Part shown: piece after piece, positions 18,209 to 27,673 of the stretch
Position numbering within the stretch: the first letter of the stretch is position 1
Layout of the letters: every line of letters starts with the position of its first letter
DNA from: Planctomycetaceae bacterium
Lineage (GTDB): Bacteria > Planctomycetota > Planctomycetia > Planctomycetales > Planctomycetaceae
DNA length: 64,000 nucleotides
Assembly: GCA_014762625.1 (NCBI GenBank)
Contig: JABURQ010000154.1
Span: 1 to 64,000, forward strand
Direction of reading: 5' to 3'
Program-made: the position numbers and the translations under genes
Notes under the pieces: generated by a model
What the model saw: the letters and a program-made list of their open reading frames with translations, nothing else
Told to the model about the DNA's origin: nothing
Databases searched by the model: none

Positions 18209-18263
18209 GCATAGATTTCATTCAAGCCCGGACACCACACGTTTAATTCAGTAGTGAAGGAAG

Positions 18264-19637
18264 ATGATGTCAGAAAGTAGCAAAGAAGGTTCTTCGAAGT
18301 ACGAGAAGGGAAGTCTTTCCCTCCCCGGTGCAGTGGCGATGGGGACTGGCGTGATGATTGGGGCAGGAATTTTTGCTCTCACCGGTCAGATGGCGAATCA
18401 GGCGGGGAGCCTGTTTCCCTTTGCGTTTCTATCAGCTGCACTGGTGACGGCATTCAGCGCGTACAGCTACATCAAGATGTCGAATGCTTATCCATCTGCG
18501 GGTGGCATTGCGATGTATCTAAAGAAAGCGTACGGAGAAGGGACAGTCACCGCTGGCTGCGCGATGCTGATGTACTTCTCGATGGTCATCAACGAGAGCC
18601 TGGTCGCCCGGACCTTCGGAACTTACACCTTGCAGTTGTTCGACGTCGGGGAAGATTCCTGGCTTGTCCCAGTGCTTGGGGTAGGTCTGTTAGTGTTTGC
18701 GTTCATTGTGAACATCATGGGCAACGATTTCATCGGCAAGATGTCGATGATCACCGCTGTCATCAAGATTGGCGGCATTGCCATCTTCGCGGGCATTGGG
18801 CTATGGCTTTCGGGCTTCTCGTTTCAAACCGTCACCAGTATGAAAGAAGCAAGCGGCGGAGGCTTTCTGGCAGCCACAGCCTTGGGGATTCTGAGCTACA
18901 AGGGATTCACGACCATTACGAACAGTGGTGGAGAACTAAAGGATCCACACAAAAATGTCAGCCGGGCGATCATCATTTCGATCTCGGTCTGCGTCGCTTT
19001 GTATCTACTCGTGGCGTTTGCCGTCGCTGGAAGTCTGAGCCTCGACGAAATCATCAAGGCCAAGGACTACGTGTTGGCGGAAGCGGCTCGGCCCGTGCTG
19101 GGGCAGTATGCGGTGTGGTTCACTGTCGGCATCGCGATTGTTGCGACCGTTTCCGGAGTGATTGCAAGTACATTTGCTGTCTCACGCATGTTGGCGATGC
19201 TCTCCGAGATGAGGCTTGTGCCACATCGCCATCTTGGCATGCCGGGGGACGTTCAGAAACACACGCTCGTGTATACGATCGTCTTGGCGATCCTGCTCAC
19301 AATCTTTTTCGATCTGAGCCGGATTGCCTCATTGGGAGCAATCTTCTACATCATTATGGACATCGCAATTCATTGGGGCGTCTTTCGTCATCTCAAGAAA
19401 GACATCGAAGCCAACAGCTTCATTCTGATCTCGGCAATTGTCCTTGATGTGATCGTTCTAGGAGCTTTTCTCTTTGTCAAAGTCTCCTCTGATCCACAAG
19501 TTTTGATTGTGGCTGCAGTCGGCCTGGTGATGATCTTCGCAGGAGAGAAATGGTTCCTGAAATGGAAACCGGACTACCTGACCGAAGATGATATGCGTAA
19601 CGATTCCTCACATCACGACGATGAACCAGCTTCTTGA
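18264..19637 (+). CDS. APC-superfamily amino-acid permease
   Basis: A 457-residue integral membrane protein with about 12 hydrophobic helices. The first helix carries GTGVMIGAGIFALTGQ, the glycine-rich unwound motif of the amino acid-polyamine-organocation superfamily, and helix 6 the LSYKGFTTITNSGGEL stretch. It ends in a short acidic/His tail (SSHHDDEPAS). ATG 18267 is an alternative start. It lies 55 bases downstream of the glutamate-synthase-like gene and 18 bases before the ion-channel gene. Substrate not predictable. Confidence 0.9.
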   Translation: MMSESSKEGSSKYEKGSLSLPGAVAMGTGVMIGAGIFALTGQMANQAGSLFPFAFLSAALVTAFSAYSYIKMSNAYPSAGGIAMYLKKAYGEGTVTAGCAMLMYFSMVINESLVARTFGTYTLQLFDVGEDSWLVPVLGVGLLVFAFIVNIMGNDFIGKMSMITAVIKIGGIAIFAGIGLWLSGFSFQTVTSMKEASGGGFLAATALGILSYKGFTTITNSGGELKDPHKNVSRAIIISISVCVALYLLVAFAVAGSLSLDEIIKAKDYVLAEAARPVLGQYAVWFTVGIAIVATVSGVIASTFAVSRMLAMLSEMRLVPHRHLGMPGDVQKHTLVYTIVLAILLTIFFDLSRIASLGAIFYIIMDIAIHWGVFRHLKKDIEANSFILISAIVLDVIVLGAFLFVKVSSDPQVLIVAAVGLVMIFAGEKWFLKWKPDYLTEDDMRNDSSHHDDEPAS

Positions 19638-19655
19638 CCATCACAAGGCGACCGC

Positions 19656-20651
19656 ATGCTTGAGTTTCATTATTTTTGGACGGTTATTGGCGGCTTGGTT
19701 GTGCTCGCCCTGACCGTCGATGCCGTTGTGACGACATTGCTACTCAGTGGAGCAGGTTTTCTTTCGAAATATCTCACCCGTTTCATTGGTCGATGTTGCA
19801 TGAGCCGTGAGCGTGAGTTCATTTCAAAGAACGCATCGGTCTTTGCACTGTTGGCGACGTTCGTACTGTGGTCGCTGCTACTCCTGGCCGGCTGGGCGTT
19901 GATTTTCTGTGGCTCGTCGGAGGCTGTCATTGAGAGTGAAAACAAAGATCCTGCCGATCTGCTGAGCAGGATTTACTTCGCCGGGTTTACGATTACGACT
20001 TTAGGAACGGGGAATTACATCCCGAACGGACCACTCTGGCAACTGCTATCCGTAGTGGCCGCGGCAAATGGGTTCTTCATCGTTACGATCTGTGTGACCT
20101 ACACATTCTCTGTGCTGACAGCGTTGAATGAGAGGCGTTCGATCGGGGTGGCGATCGGACATCTGGGGCACACTCCAGTCGACTTATTGAAGTATGCCTT
20201 GGACGCGGAGTCGCGACAGTTGATTTCTAATCAACTACAAGATTTAACACTTCGGCTTCAACTGGCGAGCGTCAAGACCGATGCGTATCCGGTCATCGAG
20301 TATACGCATGTTCCTGACCGTCAGCATTCCTTTGCCATTGGCGTCGCCAAACTGGGTGAAGCTTGCCTTCTGAGCGAACAGCTGATGCCGTCAGCTCAAT
20401 CGTTTCCTAAAGTCATCACCGATCCATTATGGAAAGCTGTATATCTAATTACAGGTGAAACCAATTCAAACGGTGAGGAGTCGGCGGACTACTCAGCCCA
20501 ATTGTTGATGCCGTATTTCGATCAACTTGACGCCCAGATGAACTGCGAAGAGAAACTGAAAATGCCACCAACCAGCGAAAAGCGAGATCGCCTTTCTGCA
20601 TGGCTGGCGTGGCACCATCGAGATTGGAATGACGTGTACGGGGAAGGCTGA
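19656..20651 (+). CDS. Two-helix potassium-channel-like protein with atypical filter
   Basis: A 331-residue protein. After an N-terminal helix (about 8-32) and a second (about 62-84) there is a pore loop TITTLGTGNYIPN (about residues 113-125) and a following helix, matching the Ion_trans_2 architecture. The usual TxGYGD filter is replaced by TLGTGNY, so K+ selectivity is doubtful. A cytoplasmic helical region without an obvious RCK domain makes up the C-terminal half. It is convergent with the multicopper oxidase, 28 bases apart. Confidence 0.75.
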   Translation: MLEFHYFWTVIGGLVVLALTVDAVVTTLLLSGAGFLSKYLTRFIGRCCMSREREFISKNASVFALLATFVLWSLLLLAGWALIFCGSSEAVIESENKDPADLLSRIYFAGFTITTLGTGNYIPNGPLWQLLSVVAAANGFFIVTICVTYTFSVLTALNERRSIGVAIGHLGHTPVDLLKYALDAESRQLISNQLQDLTLRLQLASVKTDAYPVIEYTHVPDRQHSFAIGVAKLGEACLLSEQLMPSAQSFPKVITDPLWKAVYLITGETNSNGEESADYSAQLLMPYFDQLDAQMNCEEKLKMPPTSEKRDRLSAWLAWHHRDWNDVYGEG

Positions 20652-20679
20652 GGCCTAGTTTCGATCGGTAAAATGCAGT

Positions 20680-22209
20680 CTACGAATGACCTTCATGCAT
20701 CATCATTTTCTCCATCATTCCGGGTGGCGTCTTTTTGTAGTCAGCGGGGTTGCCGAAGCGGTTGACGATCTCGGCAAAGATGGCGCCTTTTTCGATCTTT
20801 TCATCGGTCTCCATGACGCGATGAAACAGATCGTCTGGCAGCACACGCATTGAGGTCATCAGACCTTTCATCGACATGGGGGCCGCTTCTCGCATCCCTT
20901 TCATTTCCCTAGGTTGCCAGACTTTCTTCATGAACTCCATGCTCATTTCCATGCCCTGCATCTTCTGAGGATAGCCGGGAGGGGCTGTTCCGCGTCCTGT
21001 TTTCGTCACAGTCACAGTCGGCCGGACGTCGAGATTTTCCATGTATTGATCGACCGAAACATTTTGACGGATGCGGGGGCCGTTCTGACGAGTCATATGA
21101 TTCATCATGTGATGGATCATATGGCAATGAAATTGCCAATCTCCCGGGTTGTTGGCAATAAACTCAAATTCGCTGGCTTGAGCAACGGCGACGAGTTCTG
21201 TATTGCGTGGAATCCAAGCCGTTTTGGGTGCTCGTGCACCTTCATGGGCAGTGACCCAGAAGGTGTGGCCGTGCATGTGAATCGGATGGTGCTGCATCGG
21301 ACTGAAATTGATCAGCCGTACACGCACCCGTTCGCCATGTTTGACCACACAAGGAGTTGTATAGGGACCACTGCGCCCGTTGATTGTGTGCCAGTTCCAG
21401 TCCATCGACCATGAATCCGAGACTGTTTGATTCGGCAGAATGAAGAAGTTTTGAAAGACGAGTATGAAGTCGCGATCGACCGGCGGATCAAACGGCTTGG
21501 CAGGATGCACGACAATCGGGCCAACCATACCCATTGCTTCCTGCATCGCGACATGCGAGTGATAGAAAAACGTCCCTTCTTCGTGGACATCAAACTCGTA
21601 TTTGAATGTTCTGCCTGGCTGAATGGGATTCTGCGTCATTTCCGCAGCCCCATCGTACTGCACCGGCATTTCGAACCCATGCATATGAAAGTTCGTCGCT
21701 TCGCTAAGGTTGTTGGTCACCAGAATGCGAATACGATCGCCCTGGTTGATCTCGATCAACGGACCGGGCAGGCTGCCGTTGTACCCGTAGACGTTCATAT
21801 GGTAGCCAGGCAGGAATTCGCGACTGACTTCTTCGGCTGAGACGTGAAACTCCTTCACTCCATCAACCATCTTGAACGGGAGTTTCTCCAAGTCAGGCGT
21901 GGTAATGAGTGCGGGGCCATCGGCTGGTTTGCGAAAGCCGGGGACGAGCTTACCGAGGTAATAGTCGCTATCCGGATCGTGACCGCGTGAGGGTTGATAG
22001 CGAGAGAAACCATCGTACTCGGCTTCAACGTGGGAATGCTTGTGTTCGACTGTCGGAGGAAGAGGCTTCTTCGGGACTCCCGGTCCTGTAGCCTCTGGAG
22101 CTGGTTCTTGTCCTTGTGAGACAGAGGCTCCGGCAGAGAATGCGACGGCAGCCAGAGTTCCTTTCTTGAGGAAGTCTCGCCGACCTTGGGGGGGAATTTC
22201 GTTTGACAT
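20680..22209 (-). CDS. Tat-exported multicopper oxidase (CopA/CueO-like)
   Basis: A 509-residue periplasmic cupredoxin oxidase. The N-terminus carries a twin-arginine signal (GRRDFLKKG, about residues 9-17). Copper ligands appear as HMHG (type 2/3), FFYHSH, HPIHMHGHTF and WQFHCHMIHH, giving the mononuclear and trinuclear sites. The C-terminal quarter is Met-rich (MQGMEMSMEFMKK, GMMEKMMMHEG), typical of Cu(I)-oxidising enzymes in copper tolerance. It probably oxidises toxic Cu(I) to Cu(II). It lies 98 bases downstream of the TolC-like gene on the same strand. Confidence 0.93.
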   Translation of the reverse strand: MSNEIPPQGRRDFLKKGTLAAVAFSAGASVSQGQEPAPEATGPGVPKKPLPPTVEHKHSHVEAEYDGFSRYQPSRGHDPDSDYYLGKLVPGFRKPADGPALITTPDLEKLPFKMVDGVKEFHVSAEEVSREFLPGYHMNVYGYNGSLPGPLIEINQGDRIRILVTNNLSEATNFHMHGFEMPVQYDGAAEMTQNPIQPGRTFKYEFDVHEEGTFFYHSHVAMQEAMGMVGPIVVHPAKPFDPPVDRDFILVFQNFFILPNQTVSDSWSMDWNWHTINGRSGPYTTPCVVKHGERVRVRLINFSPMQHHPIHMHGHTFWVTAHEGARAPKTAWIPRNTELVAVAQASEFEFIANNPGDWQFHCHMIHHMMNHMTRQNGPRIRQNVSVDQYMENLDVRPTVTVTKTGRGTAPPGYPQKMQGMEMSMEFMKKVWQPREMKGMREAAPMSMKGLMTSMRVLPDDLFHRVMETDEKIEKGAIFAEIVNRFGNPADYKKTPPGMMEKMMMHEGHS

Positions 22210-22307
22210 AATTCAGACCTTCGTAAAACCGCGTGGGACTCTAAAAATAGTCCCTCAATGATCGATATTTGGATGGAGTCGAGAACGGAAGAAATTCGAG
22301 TCGCCGC

Positions 22308-23780
22308 TTACCGAGGTTTCGGCACAGAGTCAATGTGTCCGCCTGGCAATGGACCGCTCGGGGTTTGTAGACCACCATGAAGCAGAAAACCGTCAATCAA
22401 AATTTCACTCGTTCGTTGAGCAGAGAGATTCATCACGTACTCGACACGTGCCCGCGTGTAGTCGTCGTATGCCTGAAGAACGTCATCCCAGGCAATACGA
22501 TTGGCTTTGTAGCTCGATAGCACCAGGCTGTACGCCTTCTTTCGTTCGGGCAGAATGACAGTTTCATAATTCTGCACGTTTTGTGCAGCTGTTAGGTAGC
22601 GTCCATATTCAACTGACAGGCGTCGACGCAGGTCGAGCTCGGTTCTTCGAATCTCACTCTGCTGACGGCTGTAGTCCGCTTCCGCCTGCTTAATCGTGCC
22701 TTGGTTACGATCATAAAGTGGAATTTCGAGGGACAACATGGCGCTGTAGGTCGTTTCCCGCGCATCAAAGTTGTAGCCGGCTCCAGTCCCGGCAACGATA
22801 TCGGGGACCCACTCGACTCGTTCTCTCTGCACAGTAATCAAATCTTCACGGAGCTTCGCGTGAGCAGCACATAATTCGGGGCTTTGAGCAAGAATGTTTG
22901 CGTAGGCTGCATCAAAATCAATGAGATCTCGTGACGACTTGAGTTCTCCGTTCAGACTGGGAGCTGAGATTTCCGCACCTGTGAGTGAAATCAATTCGAG
23001 TAGATGCTGACGGTAATCGTTCTGAGCATTCATCACAGCCAGTCGATGCTGTTGCAACAATGCATTCGCTTGATGTGCTTCTGCGCGGGAAGCCTGCCCC
23101 ACGTTATATCGCTCTCGAATAGTGACAAGGTTGTCTTCTGCATTCTTGAGCAGTTCTTTCTTCAAGTCGATAATATGGCGAGCAGCGAGAGCTTTAACGA
23201 AGTGAATTCGCACATCATTGCAAACACGGTACTGCTGAGCGACAGCGAGAAACTCGGCGACTTTGGCTCGTTGCAGATACTTGTTCTCACTCAGTTCGAG
23301 CTTGCCTGCCGTGACGAATCGTTGCTCGATCTCCGCACCCTGCCATTCTCCAGCCGTTCCACCGACTCCAATTTGCTCACCGAGATAGCGTAAGGTCGGA
23401 TTCGGATAGAGTCCTGCCTGAATTGCACGATTGAGCTGAGAATTGATGTGCAGTCGCGACTGACGGATGGTCGGATTGTATTCCGCAGCCATGCTGAGGA
23501 ACGCCTCCAATGTGTAATCTTGATTATCGAGCACTTCCCCTGGATCTGAAAAAGCCCAAGTTGGACCAATGGTATTGGGAGTGGGTGGTGGAGCGAGGAA
23601 CTCACGACCAGCTTTATCACTGGACACCGTGTCACTCTCCAGTGGAACTGGGAAAGCGTTTGGCGAGGGCGGCACATGGCGGGGGTGAAGCTGTTGGGCA
23701 CTCACTGGAGACGCACAGAATGAGCCGATCAATACTGTACTGATGACAGCAGACTGGATACATATTTGTAATGTTTTCAC
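22308..23780 (-). CDS. TolC/CusC-like outer-membrane efflux protein
   Basis: This is about 490 residues if translation starts at GTG 23780, which gives a proper signal peptide (KTLQICIQSAVIS..., ending VSAQQ); the frame stays open upstream to 23861. The mature protein has two repeats of long helices with the OEP pattern (e.g. LFSGN-type regions replaced by AGLYPNP and AKLREDLITVQRERVEW), so it should form the trimeric outer-membrane channel of a CusCBA complex. It is transcribed toward the multicopper oxidase and is divergent from a second OEP gene. Confidence 0.88.
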   Translation of the reverse strand: MKTLQICIQSAVISTVLIGSFCASPVSAQQLHPRHVPPSPNAFPVPLESDTVSSDKAGREFLAPPPTPNTIGPTWAFSDPGEVLDNQDYTLEAFLSMAAEYNPTIRQSRLHINSQLNRAIQAGLYPNPTLRYLGEQIGVGGTAGEWQGAEIEQRFVTAGKLELSENKYLQRAKVAEFLAVAQQYRVCNDVRIHFVKALAARHIIDLKKELLKNAEDNLVTIRERYNVGQASRAEAHQANALLQQHRLAVMNAQNDYRQHLLELISLTGAEISAPSLNGELKSSRDLIDFDAAYANILAQSPELCAAHAKLREDLITVQRERVEWVPDIVAGTGAGYNFDARETTYSAMLSLEIPLYDRNQGTIKQAEADYSRQQSEIRRTELDLRRRLSVEYGRYLTAAQNVQNYETVILPERKKAYSLVLSSYKANRIAWDDVLQAYDDYTRARVEYVMNLSAQRTSEILIDGFLLHGGLQTPSGPLPGGHIDSVPKPR

Positions 23781-23810
23781 CGACGGAATCCCTTTCCAGG
23801 TGGATAAATG

Positions 23811-23842
23811 TCGTCGGCACGGTTCCCAGTGCACGTTTCGAC
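23811..23842 (-). repeat. Copy B of the GGGAACCGTGCC element
   Basis: On the minus strand the core GGGAACCGTGCC occupies 23827-23816, between GTCG and CGAC arms (23839-23842 and 23813-23816 on the plus coordinate). It is 35 bases before the GTG start of the TolC-like gene, the same distance as copy A from csp. Confidence 0.5.
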
Positions 23843-24078
23843 TTCCGTCAGTCGTTGCCACCAGACTGAAACCCGATAAAGCGAGCCGATCAAGGCCAGC
23901 AGGGATAAATCGGTGTTACAATCCCACCAATCGGTCTATTTCCTCAGTGATTTTCCTGCCGAGACTCGCGATTAGGCGAGAAGAGTCATTCTGCCGGTGG
24001 GAGAACCGTCGAAATCCCTACGACCCGATCAAACAATCGTTGACAGTTTCAAAAGCTGTACGATGCGTTTCATTGCTG

Positions 24079-24125
24079 CATTCGGATTCGTCGATAGCAG
24101 AGGGGGAACCGTGTCGCGCCGAATG
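24079..24125 (+). repeat. Copy E (variant) of the GGGAACCGTGCC element
   Basis: Arms CATTCGG (24079-24085) and CCGAATG (24119-24125) form a perfect 7-bp stem. The variant core GGGAACCGTGTC is at 24104-24115, just before the 3' arm, about 60 bases upstream of the lipoprotein start at 24185. Confidence 0.5.
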
Positions 24126-24184
24126 ACATCGGACGCATTGCGTACCGATTTGTCAATCACCATGTAGGGAAGGATGCCGCACGA

Positions 24185-25783
24185 ATGGATTCGCACCAAT
24201 CTCAGAATCAACTCAAGAAGTGGGCGGTCTCCGTCGCTCTTCTCGGCTCATTGGTTCCCTTCGGTTGTCAGACCAATCGTTCTTCGCTTGCTAAGGTCTC
24301 AGTCGAACCGCGCGAAACAATCTCAAAGCCCGCTAATCGCATCAAGTCGCCAATTCTGCAGACAGCATTCCAGGAAGATTCTGATTCCGACGAGTCAGAC
24401 CCTATCCCTGCTCCCTTGGAAACAGAGGTTGAGAAAGAGTTGTCCGATTCGGTCGATGCCACTGTCACACCGCTACCACCTCCGGTTGACAATGAGCTTC
24501 CAAGTCTCGAAGCGACGGCACTGGGCGCCAACCCGAATCTCATCAAGTTGCAGCAGCAGGCACAGGCGGCGTTTGCAAAAGCCCGCTATCAGGACGCACT
24601 GCCCGATCCGACAATCGGTGCCAACATTTTCGGGTTGCCGATTGAAACAGCTGCCGGATCTCAGCAGGCGAATCTTTCGATCATGCAGATGATCCCGTGG
24701 CTTGATCGATTGGACGCTCAGCGTCAACAAGCTTGCTACGAAGCAATGTCTCAAGACCAGCAGTATCAGGCAGAAGCTCTGCGTGTCGTCGGTGACATTC
24801 GAGCCAGTTATTACCGGCTCTATATTCTCCACCGTCAGATCGAAACAATTCAGGCGAATCAGGAACTTCTGGAGTCGCTCATTGAAATTGCAAATTCACG
24901 AATCGCCACCGGCCAGGCAACTCAGGGAGATGTGTTACTCGGAACGCTTGAATTAAGCCGCCTTGAAGAACAGTTGATCACGTTGCGACAACAGATTCGA
25001 TCGACCGAAGCCCAGATCAACCGGCTTTTGAACCGACCGGTTGACATTGCGATCAACGTTCCCGCAGAGCTGGACGTTCCCGAACCGAACTGGACACACA
25101 ACTTCCTGGTGTCGATGGCGTTTCAGCGGCAACCAATGATCGCGATGGCACAGCTTCAAGCGAATGCGGCCCGCTGGGGTGTGGAGGTCGCTGAACTACG
25201 TCGTAAACCGGACTTTCAGGTGGGAGCGTCGTGGTTCTTTATCGATGGCAACCGCCCGAACTCCAATATCGTCGACGTGGGACAGGACGCTTTTTCCGTC
25301 GGGGCAACAATGACCATTCCGCTTGATCGGCAGAAGTATGATGCCATTCGAGATGAAGCGTTGTGGCGACATGCAGCGTCAACATCAAACATTGCTGACG
25401 TTCAGAAGGCGTTTGATGCCCGACTATTGGATCTTCTCGAACAGGCACGTTCCGCGAACGATACGGCGAGTCTTTACCGTAGCACCATCATTCCGCAGTC
25501 AGAGCAAACACTCCGTGCTGATCAGGAGGCCCTGATCAACGGGACTGTCGAGTTTGATCGTGTCATTCAGGACTTCCGCAACTTGCTCACGCTCGAGTTC
25601 GAGTATCACCGCTCGATCGGAAATCTCGCAATCGCGATAGCACGCATACGGCAAGCAGTGGGTGTCGACGTCGTGGTCGAAAAGGGTCGCGAAATCGACA
25701 ATCTTGAGAAACCGCAGTCAATTCCACCGAGCATCGAGGGTGCGGAATTCCCAAGTCTTCCCGAACCTCTTTTACCACGCTAA
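24185..25783 (+). CDS. TolC-like outer-membrane efflux lipoprotein
   Basis: A 532-residue protein. A signal peptide of about 27 residues ends with a lipobox (LVPFGC), so the mature N-terminal Cys should be lipidated. After an acidic linker (DSDESDPIPAPLE), the OEP domain begins (ARYQDALPDPTIGANIFGLP) with long coiled-coil helices and ends in SLPEPLLPR. It would form the outer-membrane end of an RND efflux pump and can pair with one of the CusBA systems downstream. A 13-bp inverted repeat follows the stop. Confidence 0.88.
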   Translation: MDSHQSQNQLKKWAVSVALLGSLVPFGCQTNRSSLAKVSVEPRETISKPANRIKSPILQTAFQEDSDSDESDPIPAPLETEVEKELSDSVDATVTPLPPPVDNELPSLEATALGANPNLIKLQQQAQAAFAKARYQDALPDPTIGANIFGLPIETAAGSQQANLSIMQMIPWLDRLDAQRQQACYEAMSQDQQYQAEALRVVGDIRASYYRLYILHRQIETIQANQELLESLIEIANSRIATGQATQGDVLLGTLELSRLEEQLITLRQQIRSTEAQINRLLNRPVDIAINVPAELDVPEPNWTHNFLVSMAFQRQPMIAMAQLQANAARWGVEVAELRRKPDFQVGASWFFIDGNRPNSNIVDVGQDAFSVGATMTIPLDRQKYDAIRDEALWRHAASTSNIADVQKAFDARLLDLLEQARSANDTASLYRSTIIPQSEQTLRADQEALINGTVEFDRVIQDFRNLLTLEFEYHRSIGNLAIAIARIRQAVGVDVVVEKGREIDNLEKPQSIPPSIEGAEFPSLPEPLLPR

Positions 25784-25787
25784 AAGT

Positions 25788-25819
25788 GATAGGAGGACAA
25801 ACAGAATTGTCCTCCTATC
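25788..25819. terminator. Bidirectional hairpin terminator
   Basis: A perfect 13-bp inverted repeat, GATAGGAGGACAA/TTGTCCTCCTATC, with a 6-base loop (ACAGAA) lies between the convergent ends of the plus-strand efflux lipoprotein (stop at 25783) and the minus-strand gene ending at 25845. There is no good T-run on the plus side; the minus side reads into ACTTTT. Confidence 0.75.
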
Positions 25820-25844
25820 GTAGAACCGTTTGCGGCTTCAAAGC

Positions 25845-26540
25845 TTACTGGAGAGTGAAGTAACCTTCAGCTTTCACCGAACTCGCAAGATAGTTATTTG
25901 GGCTCTTTTGAAGCGAACTCACGCACCCCTGGCAACAGACATAGATGGAACGACTTCCGACTGTCACGCGAATCGGTCGTCCCATCGATCCCAACGGTTG
26001 CTTGGTCACCGGACAAGTCCTCTGCTGTAGGGCGATGCGCTGTTCGGAAACGGGAAGTTCAGCGATTCCTTCCATTCCCTGAGGTATGACAACGTTAGCT
26101 TGAGGACGGACCGAGAATTCTCCACCGCTCGGAGGCAGTTGCCGCTGTGCAGGTTGCAGCGGGCTAAACGAACGTCCTGGGAGGAAATTGGAAGTTGGTG
26201 GAGGGCTTGAACCCTGATAGTAGGGACTGACTGGAGCTGAGGGACGTGAATCTGAGTAAGGACTGCCCGGAGCGTGATAAGGAGTCGCAGGGGCAAGATA
26301 TCGTCCCGTATTTGGTGACTGTCGGCAGGTGCCATCAGTGCAAAGCGGTTGATACTGTTGGGTAGGATATTTTTGGTTGAAGACCGATGAATTGTAAGTC
26401 TGAGATGGTGATCGTTGCGTCGCACACCCACAGCCTCGATTCGGTGAACCAACGCCGTAGTCGCCATGACCAGCGGGGAGCGATGCTGTAATACATGAAA
26501 AGGAAAATAGTGTCGCAATTGAGAGTAGTCGTGAAATCAT
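25845..26540 (-). CDS. Exported Pro/Ser-rich protein with C-terminal CPV...LGSMG...CCxGC metal module
   Basis: A 231-residue protein taken from ATG 26540 (an in-frame ATG at 26555 is possible); the N-terminus is signal-like. A Cys-bearing segment (RGCGCATQ), a long Pro/Ser/Tyr-rich low-complexity linker (about 30-130), then residues 175-225 contain CPVTKQPLGSMGRP and VCCQGC. That module resembles the TRASH/YHS-type metal-binding fold and is shared by the second CusB adaptor (C-terminus), the protein at 41105 and, more distantly, the one at 27674. Probably a periplasmic metal-binding or hand-over protein. Confidence 0.75.
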   Translation of the reverse strand: MISRLLSIATLFSFSCITASLPAGHGDYGVGSPNRGCGCATQRSPSQTYNSSVFNQKYPTQQYQPLCTDGTCRQSPNTGRYLAPATPYHAPGSPYSDSRPSAPVSPYYQGSSPPPTSNFLPGRSFSPLQPAQRQLPPSGGEFSVRPQANVVIPQGMEGIAELPVSEQRIALQQRTCPVTKQPLGSMGRPIRVTVGSRSIYVCCQGCVSSLQKSPNNYLASSVKAEGYFTLQ

Positions 26541-26980
26541 TTTGAATCCGATCATCTTACTGAGAGGCTTTGACGAAATGGCATCGTCAGTGGATAAAGC
26601 AAGACGTCGTGACTTGCGACAGAGCCGAGTGAAGCAATCGCCGTGCCAGAAAAAATTGATTTATCCGCAGGCAGTAGAGTTTGTAGATTGGTTAGCTATA
26701 GAACACACAGATGAGTTGTTATTGAGAGAGCAGGTCACGATGGCGCAACCCGCAAAAGCGAGTTTTTGAGTCTGCCGATAGTTTGATTCGCTGTGATCGA
26801 TGAGATGACTCAGCGCACCCACCTGATGGCGCACTCCCTCTCTGAAATCGACATTCGGTCAGTAGCCTCCTTCAAAAACGAGAATTTTGAACTGGACAGG
26901 TCAGCAAATTTTGTAACAATTCCAACGTATTGAACTAAACATGAACTATTTTCAAGCGTCGAACTACTTTCCAAGCGTCA
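26541..26980. other. Promoter-type gap without a convincing gene
   Basis: 440 bases between divergent genes. An open frame (26542-26769) exists but has no ribosome-binding site and no recognisable composition. No hairpin terminator or repeat element is seen. It presumably carries promoters for both sides. Confidence 0.45.
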
Positions 26981-27427
26981 ATGTTTCACACCTTTCCATC
27001 AATTCGTCGTTCGCTCACTGCCGTGCTTGCGCTGACGGTTGGGGTACAGGCGGTGGCTTTTGCTGGAGTGCCTTCTTGCTTGTTGAGTGACTCCTCAAAA
27101 GCAACCTGTTGCCACGGCGGCAAGGATATGGAAACCTGCTGTGAGGATGCTGCTGCGTGTCGTTGCCGTTCACAGGCTGTTAACGACACTAAAGTTCATT
27201 CTGAGATTCAGGAGGTGTGCCGGTGCAGTTCTGAGCAACCGGCTCCCGCAGTTCCGTGCGAGACAGAAGGTGCCGGTGTCGTGCGACTTCTGTTGGTGTT
27301 GGGCAACGCTCAAGTGATTGAACATCTGGACAACGACGCCAGTTCTGTAAGGACCTTAGCCTGTTCAGACGCTCGACCTGCTCCCAAGGTCAGTCTCAAC
27401 TCTTTGCTCTGCGTCTGGCAGACATAA
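26981..27427 (+). CDS. Cys-rich exported protein heading the first CusBA cluster
   Basis: A 148-residue protein. The signal peptide (about 1-28) is followed by clustered Cys (CCHGGKDMETCCEDAAACRCR, then VCRCSS), consistent with soft-metal binding. The C-terminus ends LCVWQT, resembling QVWRL and TAAWLL in two other Cys-rich exported proteins of this window. No known family recognised. It lies upstream of a metal-module lipoprotein and the CusB-CusA pair, so it is probably induced and used with that pump. Confidence 0.65.
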   Translation: MFHTFPSIRRSLTAVLALTVGVQAVAFAGVPSCLLSDSSKATCCHGGKDMETCCEDAAACRCRSQAVNDTKVHSEIQEVCRCSSEQPAPAVPCETEGAGVVRLLLVLGNAQVIEHLDNDASSVRTLACSDARPAPKVSLNSLLCVWQT

Positions 27428-27506
27428 TTCTCTCTTTGTGCGCGTGCAGAATCATGTATCTGCTCACTCATGCGCATTCTCACCATCAAAGCGATGCATG
27501 AGTAAT

Positions 27507-27529
27507 TCCCGACAGAAGTTGTGTCGGGA
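27507..27529. terminator. Hairpin after the Cys-rich gene
   Basis: Stem TCCCGACA/TGTCGGGA (27507-27514 and 27522-27529) with a 7-base loop, 80 bases after the upstream stop at 27427. No T-run follows, so this may be an attenuator or a transcript-stabilising structure rather than a strong terminator. Confidence 0.4.
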
Positions 27530-27673
27530 CTAATGCTCGGCATGGCGCTTTGTTGATGCCCTGAACAAGGCTCGCAGTTCGCACTGTCTCATTTGCTGTT
27601 CGTTCAATCGGTTCAGCAACAATTGTCGCCACTCTTACAACTGTTTCAACTCAATTTCCTAAAAGGTTTCACT

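Larger units (their letters stand above)
23781..24184. other. Divergent promoter region with two repeat cores
   Basis: A 404-base gap between divergent outer-membrane efflux genes. It contains two copies of the GGGAACCGTG core, one facing each gene: 23816-23827 (minus) and 24104-24115 (plus). No other gene or terminator is seen. Confidence 0.6.

Noticed and set aside
23781-23861. Longer TolC-like protein starting at 23861
   Set aside because: It would place about 27 polar residues before the signal peptide and would cover repeat copy B; GTG 23780 fits better.
26542-26769. Possible small basic gene
   Set aside because: No ribosome-binding site or family resemblance; it fills a promoter-type gap.
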